NCBI RefSeq assembly: GCF_029945925.1
Contig: NZ_JAQSDN010000009.1
Location: 1-64,000 of the forward strand
Source: Polaromonas sp.
GTDB lineage: Bacteria; Pseudomonadota; Gammaproteobacteria; Burkholderiales; Burkholderiaceae_C
Direction: 5' to 3'
Length of the DNA stretch: 64,000 bases
Within the stretch, counting starts at the first letter, position 1; each line of letters opens with the position of its first letter. Both the position numbers and the translations under genes were made by a program. The notes under the pieces were generated by a model. The model was given only the letters and a program-made list of their open reading frames with translations, ran no database searches and was not told the origin of the DNA. Shown here one piece after another: positions 50,988-60,955 of the stretch.

Positions 50988-51731
50988 TCAGGCCGCCTTG
51001 AGCTGCCGTGCGGGGCTGCTCAGAATGGGCAGGCGGCGCCGCGAGGCCAGCACCTCTTCGATGTCTTCTTTCGCGCCGTCGATCAGCACGCGGATCGCGC
51101 GCTCGGCTTCGTCGGGCTGGTGCGCGATCACCGCGTCCAGCACGGCACGGTGCAGCGGCAGGGAGTGGGCCGGGCCGTCCTTGCGGCGTGTGGAAATTTC
51201 AAAGCTGGTGCGCAGCAGCGCGCCCAGCGCCTTGCTCATCTGCACCAGCATGCGGTTGCGGCTGGCGCGCAGCAGGCCCTGGTGAAAACGCAGGTCGTGC
51301 GTGACATAGTCGCCGCCCTCTTCGACGGCATGTTTCATACCTGCATAAGCGGCCTCGACCTCGGCAATGTCCTGCGCCGTGGCGCGCTCTGCCGCCAGGC
51401 GCATCGCGGCGGGCTCCACCACACGGCGCAGGTCCTGCAGGTCGCGCAAGAATTCGGGGGTCAGTCCCGCCTTGGACTGCCAGATGATGACGTCGGGGTC
51501 GAACCAGTTCCAGTGGTCCTCCGACAACACGCGGGTGCCCACCTTGGGCCCGGTGGTCATCAGGCCCTTGGCGATCAGCGACTTGACCGCCTCGCGCACC
51601 ACCGTGCGGCTGACACCGAGTTCCTGGCACAACACCGGCTCGGGCGGGATCGACGCCCCCACGGCATACCGGCCCGCAACAATGGCTTCGCCAAGGTGGT
51701 CAACCGTGTTGCCGTGGACGTTTTTGATCAT
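50988..51731 (-). CDS. FadR/GntR family transcriptional regulator
   Basis: DHLGEAIVAGRYAVGASIPPEPVLCQELGVSRTVVREAVKSLIAKGLMTTGPKVGTRVL. Confidence 0.94.
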   Translation of the reverse strand: MIKNVHGNTVDHLGEAIVAGRYAVGASIPPEPVLCQELGVSRTVVREAVKSLIAKGLMTTGPKVGTRVLSEDHWNWFDPDVIIWQSKAGLTPEFLRDLQDLRRVVEPAAMRLAAERATAQDIAEVEAAYAGMKHAVEEGGDYVTHDLRFHQGLLRASRNRMLVQMSKALGALLRTSFEISTRRKDGPAHSLPLHRAVLDAVIAHQPDEAERAIRVLIDGAKEDIEEVLASRRRLPILSSPARQLKAA

Positions 51732-51772
51732 TGCCGCCTGTTTAGTGGTTATTACTAGGAGTCGCGGCGCAA

Positions 51773-51783
51773 TGGTATGACGA
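51773..51783. promoter_or_regulatory. Putative FadR-subfamily operator upstream of the IlvD/Edd gene
   Basis: TGGTATGACGA fits T.GTNNNAC.A; located in the divergent region between the FadR-type regulator and the catabolic operon. Confidence 0.55.
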
Positions 51784-51813
51784 TAATATGTTTATCAATT
51801 AAGGATTTTCCCT

Positions 51814-53556
51814 ATGACCGACCCCAAGACCCCCCGGAAGAAACCCGAAGAGCTGCGCAGCCAGCAATGGTTTGGCCGCCAGGACCGCGACGGCTTCGCC
51901 TACCGCAGCTGGGTCAAGGGCAAGGGTGTGCCGCACGACCAGTTCGACGGCCGGCCCGTCATCGGCATCTGCAACACCTTCAGCGAACTAACGCCCTGCA
52001 ACAGCCACTTCCGCACGATTGCCGAGCAGGTCAAGATCGGTGTGTATGAGGCCGGCGGTTTCCCGCTCGAGTTCCCGGTCATGTCCTTGGGCGAAACCCT
52101 GCTGCGCCCGACCGCCATGTTGTACCGCAACCTCGCCAGCATGGACGTGGAGGAAAGCATTCGCGGCAACCCGATCGACGGCGTGGTGCTCTTGATGGGC
52201 TGCGACAAGACCACACCTTCGCTGGTGATGGGTGCGGCCAGCGTGGACCTGCCCACCGTGGGCGTCAGCGGCGGCCCCATGCTCAGCGGCAAATGGCGCG
52301 GCCAGGAGCTCGGCTCGGGCACGGGCGTCTGGAGCATGAGTGAGCAGGTGCGTGCAGGCACCCTCAAGCTCGCCGACTTTTTTGAAGCTGAAAGCTGCAT
52401 GCACCGCAGCCACGGCCACTGCATGACCATGGGCACGGCCAGCACCATGGCCAGCATGGTCGAGGCGCTGGGCATCGGCCTGCCGGGCAACGCGGCCTAC
52501 CCGGCCGTCGATGGCCGGCGCAATGTGCTGGCGCGCATGGCCGGACGCCGCGCGGTCGAGATGGTGCATGAGGACCTGACACTCTCGAAAATCCTGACAC
52601 GCGAGGCCTTCGAAAACGCCATCAAGACCCTGGCGGCGATTGGCGGCTCCACCAACGCGGTGATCCACCTGATTGCCATGGCCGGGCGTATCGGCGTCAA
52701 GCTCACGGTGGACGACTTCGACCGCCTGGCCAGCGAGTTGCCCTGCCTGGTCAACCTGCAGCCTTCGGGAAAATTCCTGATGGAAGACTTCTGCTACGCC
52801 GGCGGCCTGCCGGTGGTCATGAAGGAAATCGCGCAGCACCTGCACACGGGCGCCATCACCGCCAACGGAAAAACCATCGGCGAGAACATTGCCGATGCGC
52901 AAAACTACAACACCGAAGTGATCATGCCGCTGGCCACGCCGTTCAAGGACAAGGCCGGCATTGCCGTGCTGCGCGGCAACCTGTCGCCGCGCGGCGCCGT
53001 CATCAAGCCGAGCGCTGCGACGCCCGCACTCATGGTGCACACCGGCCGCGCGGTGGTGTTTGAAAACATCGAGGATTTCCACAAGCGCATCGACGACGAA
53101 GACCTCGACATCGACGAGACCTGCGTGATGGTGCTGAAAAACTGCGGCCCCAAGGGTTACCCCGGCATGGCCGAGGTGGGCAACATGCCGCTGCCACCCA
53201 AGGTGCTGCGCAAGGGCATCACCGACATGGTGCGCATCAGCGACGCCCGCATGAGTGGCACCGCCTACGGCACCGTGGTGCTGCACACGGCGCCCGAAGC
53301 GGCGGCCGGCGGCCCGCTGGCGATTGTGCAGAACGGCGACCTGATCGAACTCAATGTGCCCGAGCGCAAGCTGCATCTGCACATCAGCGACGAGGAACTG
53401 GCGCGCCGCCTGGCCGAATGGAAGGCACCCCCGCCGCCGCTGTCTTCGGGTTACTGGAAGCTGTATGTCGACCATGTGCTGCAGGCCGACGAGGGTGTGG
53501 ACCTGGACTTCCTGGTCGGCAAACGCGGCTCCTTCGTGCCGCGCGACAACCACTGA
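51814..53556 (+). CDS. IlvD/Edd family dehydratase (sugar-acid dehydratase, arabinonate/xylonate-like)
   Basis: QQWFGRQDRDGFAYRSWVKGKGVPHDQFDGRPVIGICNTFSELTPCNSHFR...LLMGCDKTTPSLVMGAAS. Confidence 0.94.
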   Translation: MTDPKTPRKKPEELRSQQWFGRQDRDGFAYRSWVKGKGVPHDQFDGRPVIGICNTFSELTPCNSHFRTIAEQVKIGVYEAGGFPLEFPVMSLGETLLRPTAMLYRNLASMDVEESIRGNPIDGVVLLMGCDKTTPSLVMGAASVDLPTVGVSGGPMLSGKWRGQELGSGTGVWSMSEQVRAGTLKLADFFEAESCMHRSHGHCMTMGTASTMASMVEALGIGLPGNAAYPAVDGRRNVLARMAGRRAVEMVHEDLTLSKILTREAFENAIKTLAAIGGSTNAVIHLIAMAGRIGVKLTVDDFDRLASELPCLVNLQPSGKFLMEDFCYAGGLPVVMKEIAQHLHTGAITANGKTIGENIADAQNYNTEVIMPLATPFKDKAGIAVLRGNLSPRGAVIKPSAATPALMVHTGRAVVFENIEDFHKRIDDEDLDIDETCVMVLKNCGPKGYPGMAEVGNMPLPPKVLRKGITDMVRISDARMSGTAYGTVVLHTAPEAAAGGPLAIVQNGDLIELNVPERKLHLHISDEELARRLAEWKAPPPPLSSGYWKLYVDHVLQADEGVDLDFLVGKRGSFVPRDNH

Positions 53557-53571
53557 TTCACAAGGCTTGAC

Positions 53572-54573
53572 ATGAAATTACTCATCACGGGCGGCGCCGG
53601 TTTTGTGGGCGCCAGGCTGGCCCGCGCGATTCTCCAGAAGGGCCGGCTCGATGGCCAGGCCATTGACGAGCTGCACATTGCCGACATGTTTGCACCGCCC
53701 GCCGATCTGGCGGCCGACAAGCGGGTGCGGGTGCACACCGGCCCGCTGCTCAATCAGTCGGCCCTGTTTGCCAGCGGCTTCGACGCCGTGTTCCACCTGG
53801 CCTCGGCCGTGTCGGGCGAGTGCGAGCTGGACTTCGACCTGGGCCTGCGTTCCAACCTCGACAGCACCCGCCTTCTGCTCGACGGCCTGCGCCAGGCCGG
53901 CAATGCCCCGCGCCTGGTGTTCGCCAGTTCGGTGGCGGTATTCGGCCCCGACGCGTCCAACCCCCTGCCCGACCTCGTGAGCGACCACACCCTGCCGTCG
54001 CCGCAGACCTCCTACGGCACCCACAAGCTGGTGTGCGAACACCTGATTGCCGACTACACCCGCAAGGGTTTTGTCGATGGCCGCTCGGCGCGCCTGATGA
54101 CGGTCACCGTGCGCCCGGGCAAGCCCAACGGCGCGGCGTCCTCGTTTTTTAGCGGCATCATCCGCGAGCCCCTGGCCGGCGAGGAAACCACCTGCCCGGT
54201 GGACGCCAACGTCACACATCCGGTGTCATCGCCGTCGAACACGGTGCATGGCCTGATCACCGTGTTCGAGGCCAGCCAGCAAGCCATGGGCGGGCGCCTG
54301 GCACTCAACCTGCCCGGCCTCAATGTCAGCGTCGGCGAGATGCTGCAGGCCCTGGAAGAGGTTGCCGGCCCCGAGGTCCGCCGGCGGGTGCGCTTCGAAC
54401 GCGACGAACGCATCGCCGGCATCGTGGCCAACTGGGCGCGCGGCGCCAGCGCCGGCCGGGCGCACGCCCTCGGCCTGAAGCCCGACGCGTCCTTCAAGGC
54501 CATCATTGAACAGTACATCGAGGATTGCCGCAGCCCCGCCTACCCGGCGGGTGCCCTGCAGGGCATGTCCTGA
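53572..54573 (+). CDS. NAD-dependent epimerase/dehydratase family, D-erythronate dehydrogenase (DenD)-like
   Basis: MKLLITGGAGFVGARLARAILQKG...FHLASAVSGECELDFDLGLRSNLDSTRLLLDGLR...YGTHKLVCEHL. Confidence 0.88.
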   Translation: MKLLITGGAGFVGARLARAILQKGRLDGQAIDELHIADMFAPPADLAADKRVRVHTGPLLNQSALFASGFDAVFHLASAVSGECELDFDLGLRSNLDSTRLLLDGLRQAGNAPRLVFASSVAVFGPDASNPLPDLVSDHTLPSPQTSYGTHKLVCEHLIADYTRKGFVDGRSARLMTVTVRPGKPNGAASSFFSGIIREPLAGEETTCPVDANVTHPVSSPSNTVHGLITVFEASQQAMGGRLALNLPGLNVSVGEMLQALEEVAGPEVRRRVRFERDERIAGIVANWARGASAGRAHALGLKPDASFKAIIEQYIEDCRSPAYPAGALQGMS

Positions 54574-54614
54574 ACCATGCCCACCGGCATGCCTGGCCCC
54601 ATCCCTGGTCCCGC

Positions 54615-55526
54615 ATGAACGGCCGACGACTGCTGGCCGTGGACTGGGGCACCTCGTCGCTGCGCGGGGCGCTGGTCGCGCCCGATGGCCAGGTGCTGGA
54701 AGAACGTGCCCTGGCGCGCGGCATCCTCAGCGTGGCGGCCGGCGAATTTCCGGCAGTTTTTGAAAACGCGTTTGGCGACTGGATGACGGCCGGCACGCTG
54801 TGCCTGATTTCGGGCATGGCCGGCAGCCAGCAGGGTTGGCGGGAAGCGCCCTACTGCGCCTGTCCGGCCGGTTTCAGCGACATCGCCGCGAGGCTTGAAT
54901 GGCTGGAGCCTGGCCGCATTGCCATCGTGCCCGGCCTCAGCATCAGCACGGACGGTGTCCCCGATGTCATGCGCGGCGAGGAAACGCAGATCGTCGGTGC
55001 CCTGCTGCTGCTGGGCATCGCCGATGCACGCCTGGTGCTGCCGGGGACCCACAGCAAATGGGTCACGGTCGCCGGCGGCCGCATCACGGATTTTTCGACC
55101 TGGATGACCGGCGAGTTTTACGCCCTGCTGCGCCAGCACTCGATTCTGGCGCGCACGCTGCCCGCGGGGGAGCCGCCGGCAGACACCGCCGCTTTCGGGC
55201 AGGGCGTGGCCCGCGCGCTGGCCGGCCCCGGCCTGCTGCACACGGCCTTCAGCACGCGCACCCTGTCCCTGTTCCAGCGCATGGCGCCCGATACCCTGCC
55301 CAGCTACCTGTCAGGGCTGGTCATCGGCGAAGAACTCAAGGGCCAGAACCTGCAGCGCGGCGAGTCCGTGGTGCTCATGGGTGCAGAGGCGTTGACCGCG
55401 CGTTATGAACAGGCGCTGGCGCAGCTGGACGTGACGGTCCGGCGCGTGGGCGCCAGTGCCACCTGGCGCGGCCTGCGCGCCATTGCCGATACCTTGCCTA
55501 CACCCCCCTCTTCCATGAACCCATGA
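54615..55526 (+). CDS. dgoK: 2-dehydro-3-deoxygalactonokinase
   Basis: LLAVDWGTSSLRGALVAPDGQVLEERALARGIL...LISGMAGSQQGWREAPYCACPA...GTHSKWVTVAGGRITDFSTWMTGEFYALLRQHSIL. Confidence 0.94.
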   Translation: MNGRRLLAVDWGTSSLRGALVAPDGQVLEERALARGILSVAAGEFPAVFENAFGDWMTAGTLCLISGMAGSQQGWREAPYCACPAGFSDIAARLEWLEPGRIAIVPGLSISTDGVPDVMRGEETQIVGALLLLGIADARLVLPGTHSKWVTVAGGRITDFSTWMTGEFYALLRQHSILARTLPAGEPPADTAAFGQGVARALAGPGLLHTAFSTRTLSLFQRMAPDTLPSYLSGLVIGEELKGQNLQRGESVVLMGAEALTARYEQALAQLDVTVRRVGASATWRGLRAIADTLPTPPSSMNP

Positions 55527-56161
55527 ACGCCTCCCCAAAATTTGCCGCTGCCCTGCAGACCCTGCCGCTGGTCGCCATCCTGCGCGGCCTGCGCCCTGCC
55601 GAGGCCGTCCCGGTGGGCCAGGCGCTGCTGTCAACCGGCTGGACGCTGATCGAAGTCCCGCTCAATTCACCGCAACCGCTGGACAGCATTGCGGCCCTGG
55701 CCGCCGCCTGTCCCCAGGCCCTGGTCGGCGCCGGCACGGTGCTGAGTGTGGAGGACGTGCGCGATGTACAGGCCGCGGGCGGCCAGCTGATTGTGTCGCC
55801 GAACTTCAACCCGGCCGTCGTGCGCGAAGCCGTGCGGCTGGGTCTGGTCTGCCTGCCCGGCGTGATGACGGCCAGCGAGGCCTTTGCCGCGCTTGAATGC
55901 GGCGCCACCGGCCTGAAAATTTTCCCGGCGGAGATGATCACACCCGCCGTGCTGAAAGCGCTGCGCGCGGTACTGCCGGCCGCAACCAAGGTGCTGCCGG
56001 TGGGCGGCATCATGCCGGACAACATGGCGGCTTATTTCGCAGCGGGCGCCAGCGGCTTCGGCATCGGGTCGGCGCTCTACAGGCCCGGCATGGCGGCCGC
56101 AGAAGTCGCCGCAAACGCTACAAAATTCATAGCTGCTTGCGCTGGTACCATAAGGACATGA
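55523..56161 (+). CDS. dgoA: 2-dehydro-3-deoxy-6-phosphogalactonate aldolase
   Basis: LPLVAILRGLRPAEAVPVGQALLSTGWTLIEVPLNSPQPLDSI...VGAGTVLSVEDVRDVQAAGGQLIVSPNFN; ATGA overlap. Confidence 0.95.
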   Translation: MNASPKFAAALQTLPLVAILRGLRPAEAVPVGQALLSTGWTLIEVPLNSPQPLDSIAALAAACPQALVGAGTVLSVEDVRDVQAAGGQLIVSPNFNPAVVREAVRLGLVCLPGVMTASEAFAALECGATGLKIFPAEMITPAVLKALRAVLPAATKVLPVGGIMPDNMAAYFAAGASGFGIGSALYRPGMAAAEVAANATKFIAACAGTIRT

Positions 56162-56172
56162 GCACTATTTCA
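56116..56172 (+). repeat. Dispersed ~57-bp repeat, copy F (spans dgoA 3' end / SDR start)
   Basis: gctacaaaattcatagctgcttgcgctggtaccataaggacatgagcactatttcat. Confidence 0.7.
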
Positions 56173-56952
56173 TCCTCCAACTCATCATCCATCTCCTTTG
56201 GTCTCGCGGGCCGCGTCTGCATGGTCACGGGCGGCGCCCAGGGCATCGGCGAGGCGTGTTTAAGGCGCTTTGCGCGCGAAGGCGCCCAGGTCGTCATTGC
56301 CGACATTGACGACAGCCGCGGCGCGGCACTGGCCGCCGAGCTGGGCGGCCTGTACCTGCATTGCGACGTCGGCGACAAGGCCCAGGTCGATGCGCTGGTG
56401 GCGCAAACCATGGCCGCCCACGGCCGCATCGATGTGCTGGTCAACAACGCCGGCATTTTCCGGGCCGCCGATTTTCTGGAGGTCACCGAGGCCGACTTCG
56501 ACGCCGTGCTGCGCATCAACCTCAAGGGCTCGTTTCTGGTGGGCCAGGCCGTGGCGCGCGTGATGGCCGGCGCGGGCAGGGGCAGCATCATCAACATGAG
56601 TTCGGTCAACGCCGTGCTGACCATTCCGACCATTGCCAGCTACAACGTCAGCAAGGGCGGCATCAACCAGCTCACCCGCGTGATGGCGCTGGCGCTGGCC
56701 GACAAGGGCATTCGCGTGAACGCGGTCGCGCCCGGCACCATCGCCACCGAGCTGGCCGCCAAAGCGGTGCTGACCAGCGACGAAGCCAAAGCCAGAATCA
56801 TGAGCCGCACGCCCATGAAACGCCTGGGTGAACCCTCCGAGATCGCCGACACCGTGGCCTACCTGGCCAGCGACGCGGCGAGTTACATCACCGGCGAGAT
56901 CGTGGTGGTCGACGGTGGGCGCATGACGCTGAATTACACCGTGGCGGTCTAG
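56158..56952 (+). CDS. SDR family oxidoreductase
   Basis: GRVCMVTGGAQGIGEACLRRFAREGAQVVIADID...NNAGIF...SYNVSKGGINQLTRVMALALADKGIRVNAVAPGTI. Confidence 0.95.
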   Translation: MSTISSSNSSSISFGLAGRVCMVTGGAQGIGEACLRRFAREGAQVVIADIDDSRGAALAAELGGLYLHCDVGDKAQVDALVAQTMAAHGRIDVLVNNAGIFRAADFLEVTEADFDAVLRINLKGSFLVGQAVARVMAGAGRGSIINMSSVNAVLTIPTIASYNVSKGGINQLTRVMALALADKGIRVNAVAPGTIATELAAKAVLTSDEAKARIMSRTPMKRLGEPSEIADTVAYLASDAASYITGEIVVVDGGRMTLNYTVAV

Positions 56953-57053
56953 ACGCACCACCGGTCGCCCAACCCGAACGGAGGTTGAGGCATGTCCATG
57001 ACCCGCTGACGCCCGCCACAGGCCGGCTGAAGGTGGCAAATTTCGGTTTCCGG

Positions 57054-57067
57054 TTGACATGGATCAT
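57054..57067. promoter_or_regulatory. Candidate degenerate FNR/ANR-like box
   Basis: TTGAC-ATGG-ATCAT, 8/10 to TTGATNNNNATCAA, 74 nt upstream of the Met-rich lipoprotein gene. Confidence 0.35.
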
Positions 57068-57140
57068 GGACGCGCGCGGGCGAGCTGCCAAAAAATGACC
57101 AGAGTCCATAGACTGGCTGTTCAAACTTCTGGAGTTCGCC

Positions 57141-57605
57141 ATGACACCTCTTCGCCTGGTTTCGATCATCGCCGTCACCGCTACCTTGGGCCTGGCCGGT
57201 TGCGCCCAGACACGTTACGGTCACATGGCCCATCATGGCGGCGCAGCACCGGCATCCGGACAAGCCATGCCCATGGCCGGTCCCGGCGGCCCTATGGCGC
57301 GCATGGACGACCACATGACCGCCATGCGTTCCATGCACGACAGGATGTCACGCGCCAAAACGCCGGAGGAGCGCAATGCCCTGATGGCTGAACACCAAAA
57401 ACTCATGCAGGACGGCATGGGCATGATGGGCGGCATGGGACCCGGTGCCATGGGCGGCATGGGTGGCATGATGGGACCCGGTCCGGGCCCCATGGCTGGC
57501 GACCCGGCGGCACGCCAGCAATGGATGGAAAAACGCATGGAGATGATGCAGTCCATGATGCAGATGATGATGGACCGCCTGCCCCCGGCACCTGCCAAAC
57601 CCTGA
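57141..57605 (+). CDS. Met/Gly-rich putative lipoprotein (paralogue of 30028-30450)
   Basis: [18 protein letters not shown] lipobox; [27 protein letters not shown]...[29 protein letters not shown]. Confidence 0.85.
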   Translation: MTPLRLVSIIAVTATLGLAGCAQTRYGHMAHHGGAAPASGQAMPMAGPGGPMARMDDHMTAMRSMHDRMSRAKTPEERNALMAEHQKLMQDGMGMMGGMGPGAMGGMGGMMGPGPGPMAGDPAARQQWMEKRMEMMQSMMQMMMDRLPPAPAKP

Positions 57606-57613
57606 AAGACACC

Positions 57614-58063
57614 ATGACCTCCAACACCACGTCCTCCGCCGGCGCAGCCTACGGCTTTTACTGCAAGCCGGACGACAACAGCTTTGCCCATGTGGTGAGC
57701 CGTGTCACCGACGCCCTCAAGGCCGAAGGCTTTGGCGTGCTGACCGATATCGACGTGCAGGCGACCATGAAAACCAAGCTGGGGGTCGATGTGCGGCCCT
57801 ACCGCATCCTGGGCGCCTGCAATCCACCGCTGGCGCATCGTGCCCTGACCGCCCAGCCCGATATCGGACTGCTGCTTCCCTGCAACGTCATCGTGCGTGA
57901 AGATGACGACGGCAGCTTCACGGTGGGTTTCATGGACCCGGTGGCGGTGATGCAGATGACCGACGACCCCGAGGTGGCCAGTGTGGCCGACGAGGTTCGC
58001 AGCCGCCTCGAGCGGGTTCGCTCGGCGCTGACGGTGGCGCCCGGCGGCGCCGTGACAACCTGA
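57614..58063 (+). CDS. DUF302 domain-containing protein
   Basis: [73 protein letters not shown]. Confidence 0.95.
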   Translation: MTSNTTSSAGAAYGFYCKPDDNSFAHVVSRVTDALKAEGFGVLTDIDVQATMKTKLGVDVRPYRILGACNPPLAHRALTAQPDIGLLLPCNVIVREDDDGSFTVGFMDPVAVMQMTDDPEVASVADEVRSRLERVRSALTVAPGGAVTT

Positions 58064-58075
58064 GAAGGTCAGCGT

Positions 58076-58330
58076 ATGCCCGGCCTGTTTTATGACGGTG
58101 GCTACATGATGGGTATGCACGGGCTGGGGTGGCTCGTACTGCTGCTTCTGTTGGTCCTTCTCGCCGGGGTTTTTCTTTTCGGCCGGGGCCGCTACGCGGA
58201 CCGCGAAGATGACCGGCGTGAAACGCCGCATGAGATGTTGCGCAGGCGGCTGGCCAGTGGCGAAATCACCGTGGCGGAGTATGAAGAGCGCAAGGCCCTG
58301 CTCGACCGCGACGGCGGCCGGTCCGCCTGA
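58076..58330 (+). CDS. SHOCT domain small membrane protein
   Basis: TM segment then PHEMLRRRLASGEITVAEYEERKALL. Confidence 0.9.
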   Translation: MPGLFYDGGYMMGMHGLGWLVLLLLLVLLAGVFLFGRGRYADREDDRRETPHEMLRRRLASGEITVAEYEERKALLDRDGGRSA

Positions 58331-58384
58331 GGCACCATCCGCGGCGCCGCCCCTTCTGCGGGCAGGGTCAAGGTCCCCGGCGGC

Positions 58385-58415
58385 TTGACCTTTCCATCAT
58401 GGGGAGGTTTATCCT
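58385..58415 (+). promoter_or_regulatory. CueR-type (MerR family) copper promoter upstream of P-type ATPase
   Basis: TTGACC, 19-bp spacer TTTCCATCATGGGGAGGTT, TATCCT; dyad ACCTTTCC-ATCAT-GGGGAGGT. Confidence 0.82.
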
Positions 58416-58471
58416 TTTCATGAAGCTGTTCAGATCTTCTGTTCAGGTCTTCAAAAAAAAGGATGCTTTCC

Positions 58472-60886
58472 ATGAAACACACTCCTTACCCTCAACCTCA
58501 CCCCGATGGCGTGGCTGCCGGCCCCGCGCATGGCGCCGGACATGACCACAGTCATACCCACTCTGACGACCCAGCCGGTCTCAAGGACCCCGTCTGCGGC
58601 ATGACCGTCACCACCGCGTCAGGGCACCAGCTTGCGCACGAAGGCAGGTCCTGGTATTTCTGCAGCGCCGGTTGCCTAGCAAAATTCGCCGCCAATCCCT
58701 CGGCCTACCTCGACAAGCCGACGGCAGCTCCCGCCCCGGAAGCAAAAACCGCAGTTGCCGATGGCCAGGCCGGGTCCACCATCTACACCTGCCCCATGCA
58801 CCCGGAGATCCGGCAGGACCATCCCGGCAACTGCCCAATCTGCGGCATGACGCTGGAGCCGGTCATGCCCAGCCTCGACGAGGACGAGAACCCGGAACTC
58901 AAGTCCTTTACCCGCCGCTTCTGGTGGACGCTGCCGCTGACGGTGGTGGTCACCGTGCTGGCGATGTTCGGCCACCAGCTCGGCTGGTTCGACATGGCCA
59001 CCCAGAGCTGGATCGAGCTGGTGCTGACCCTGCCCGTGGTCCTGTGGGCGGGCTGGCCGTTTTTCGTGCGGGGTGCGCAGTCGGTCTTCCACCGCAGCCC
59101 CAACATGTGGACCCTGATCGGCCTGGGGACGGGCGCCGCTTTTGTTTACAGCGTGGTGGCAACCGTGGCGCCCGGCGTGTTCCCCGACTCGTTCATTTCC
59201 ATGGGACGCGTGGCCGTCTATTTTGAAGCGGCGGCAGTCATCATTTCACTGACACTGCTCGGCCAGATGCTGGAGCTGAAGGCGCGCTCGCAGACCTCGG
59301 CCGCGATCAAGTCCCTGCTTGGGCTGGCGCCCAGGACCGCGCGGCGCATCCAGGCCGACGGCACGGAAGAAGACGTGCCGCTGACCCATGTGCATGTGGG
59401 CGACAGCCTGCGGGTGCGCCCCGGCGAGAAAGTGCCGGTCGATGGCGTCGTCACCGAAGGCAGCAGCGCGGTCGATGAATCAATGCTGACCGGCGAACCT
59501 CTGCCCGTCAGCAAACGGGCGGGCGACAAACTCATAGGCGCCACACTCAACACCAGCGGCGCCCTGGTCATGCGCTCCGAACGTGTAGGCGCGCAGACCA
59601 TGTTGTCGCAGATCGTGCAGATGGTGGCGCAAGCCCAGCGCTCGAAGGCGCCCATGCAGCGCATGGCCGACCAGGTGGCGGGCTGGTTTGTCATGGCCGT
59701 GGTGGCCGTGGCCGTGCTGACCTTTTTCGGCTGGGGATTTTTCGGCCCGCAGCCGAGCTGGGTCTATGGCCTGATCAACGCGGTGGCCGTGCTGATCATC
59801 GCCTGCCCCTGCGCGCTGGGCCTGGCCACGCCGATGTCCATCATGGTGGCCACCGGCAAGGCGGCCGGCCAGGGCATTCTTTTCCGCGATGCGGCAGCGA
59901 TCGAACACTTGCGCACCGTCGATGTGCTGATCGTCGACAAGACCGGGACGCTGACGGCGGGCAAGCCGGCCTTTGACCGGGCAGTCCCGGCCGCCGGTTT
60001 CAGCGCCGACGAGGTATTGCGGCTGGCCGCCAGCCTGGACCAGGGCAGTGAACACCCGCTGGCAGACGCCATCGTGAATGCGGCGCGCGAGCGCGGCCTG
60101 GCGCTGGACAAACCCGAAAGTTTCGAGTCGGCCAGCGGCATCGGTGTCAGCGGGCGTGTGGCCGGCCGGACACTCGCGCTCGGCAACACGGCGCTGATGA
60201 CGCAGGCCGGTGTGGCGGTGGACACATTGCTGACGCAAGCAGAAGCGCTGCGTGCCGAGGGCGCCAGCGTGATGCACCTCGCCGTGGACGGCCAGCTCGC
60301 CGGCCTGCTGGCCGTGGCCGATCCGGTCAAGGCCAGCACGTCCGAGGCGCTGGCGACGCTGAAGGCCGCAGGCCTGCGCGTGATCATGGCCACCGGCGAT
60401 GGCCTGACCACCGCCAAGGCCGTTGCTGCACGCCTGGGCATCAACGAGGTCCATGGCGGCGTCCAGCCCGCTGACAAGCTGATTCTGGTCAAGCGCCTGC
60501 AGGAAGAAGGCCACATCGTGGCCATGGCAGGCGACGGCATCAATGACGCACCGGCCCTGGCCCAGGCCAATGTGGGCATCGCGATGGGCACGGGTACCGA
60601 CGTGGCCATGAACAGCGCCCAGGTGACGTTGGTCAAGGGCGACCTGCGCGGCATCGCACAGGCCCGGGCGATCTCGGAGGCCACCATCGCCAACATGAAG
60701 CAGAACCTCGGCTTTGCCTTTGTTTACAACGCCCTGGGCGTGCCGCTGGCCGCGGGCCTGCTCTACCCCTTCACCGGCTGGTTGCTGTCGCCGATGATTG
60801 CGGCCCTGGCGATGAGCCTGAGCTCGGTGTCCGTGATCAGCAACGCGCTGAGGCTGCGCAAGGCACGTCTATCCACCGCTGCGTGA
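58472..60886 (+). CDS. Copper/heavy-metal translocating P1B-type ATPase with His-rich N-terminus, YHS and CPMHP heavy-metal-binding domains
   Basis: [85 protein letters not shown]; alternative start 58463. Confidence 0.95.
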   Translation: MKHTPYPQPHPDGVAAGPAHGAGHDHSHTHSDDPAGLKDPVCGMTVTTASGHQLAHEGRSWYFCSAGCLAKFAANPSAYLDKPTAAPAPEAKTAVADGQAGSTIYTCPMHPEIRQDHPGNCPICGMTLEPVMPSLDEDENPELKSFTRRFWWTLPLTVVVTVLAMFGHQLGWFDMATQSWIELVLTLPVVLWAGWPFFVRGAQSVFHRSPNMWTLIGLGTGAAFVYSVVATVAPGVFPDSFISMGRVAVYFEAAAVIISLTLLGQMLELKARSQTSAAIKSLLGLAPRTARRIQADGTEEDVPLTHVHVGDSLRVRPGEKVPVDGVVTEGSSAVDESMLTGEPLPVSKRAGDKLIGATLNTSGALVMRSERVGAQTMLSQIVQMVAQAQRSKAPMQRMADQVAGWFVMAVVAVAVLTFFGWGFFGPQPSWVYGLINAVAVLIIACPCALGLATPMSIMVATGKAAGQGILFRDAAAIEHLRTVDVLIVDKTGTLTAGKPAFDRAVPAAGFSADEVLRLAASLDQGSEHPLADAIVNAARERGLALDKPESFESASGIGVSGRVAGRTLALGNTALMTQAGVAVDTLLTQAEALRAEGASVMHLAVDGQLAGLLAVADPVKASTSEALATLKAAGLRVIMATGDGLTTAKAVAARLGINEVHGGVQPADKLILVKRLQEEGHIVAMAGDGINDAPALAQANVGIAMGTGTDVAMNSAQVTLVKGDLRGIAQARAISEATIANMKQNLGFAFVYNALGVPLAAGLLYPFTGWLLSPMIAALAMSLSSVSVISNALRLRKARLSTAA

Positions 60887-60955
60887 TCGGTCTGCCCGCG
60901 ACACCCGCAGCCTGTCCGGCAGGGCCGGGCGCCCGCGCGCCCTTACACTGCCGCC

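Noticed and set aside
49119-51758. 879-aa plus-strand ORF antisense to TRAP permease and FadR genes
   Set aside because: Low-complexity His/Arg/Asp-rich shadow of well-supported minus-strand genes.
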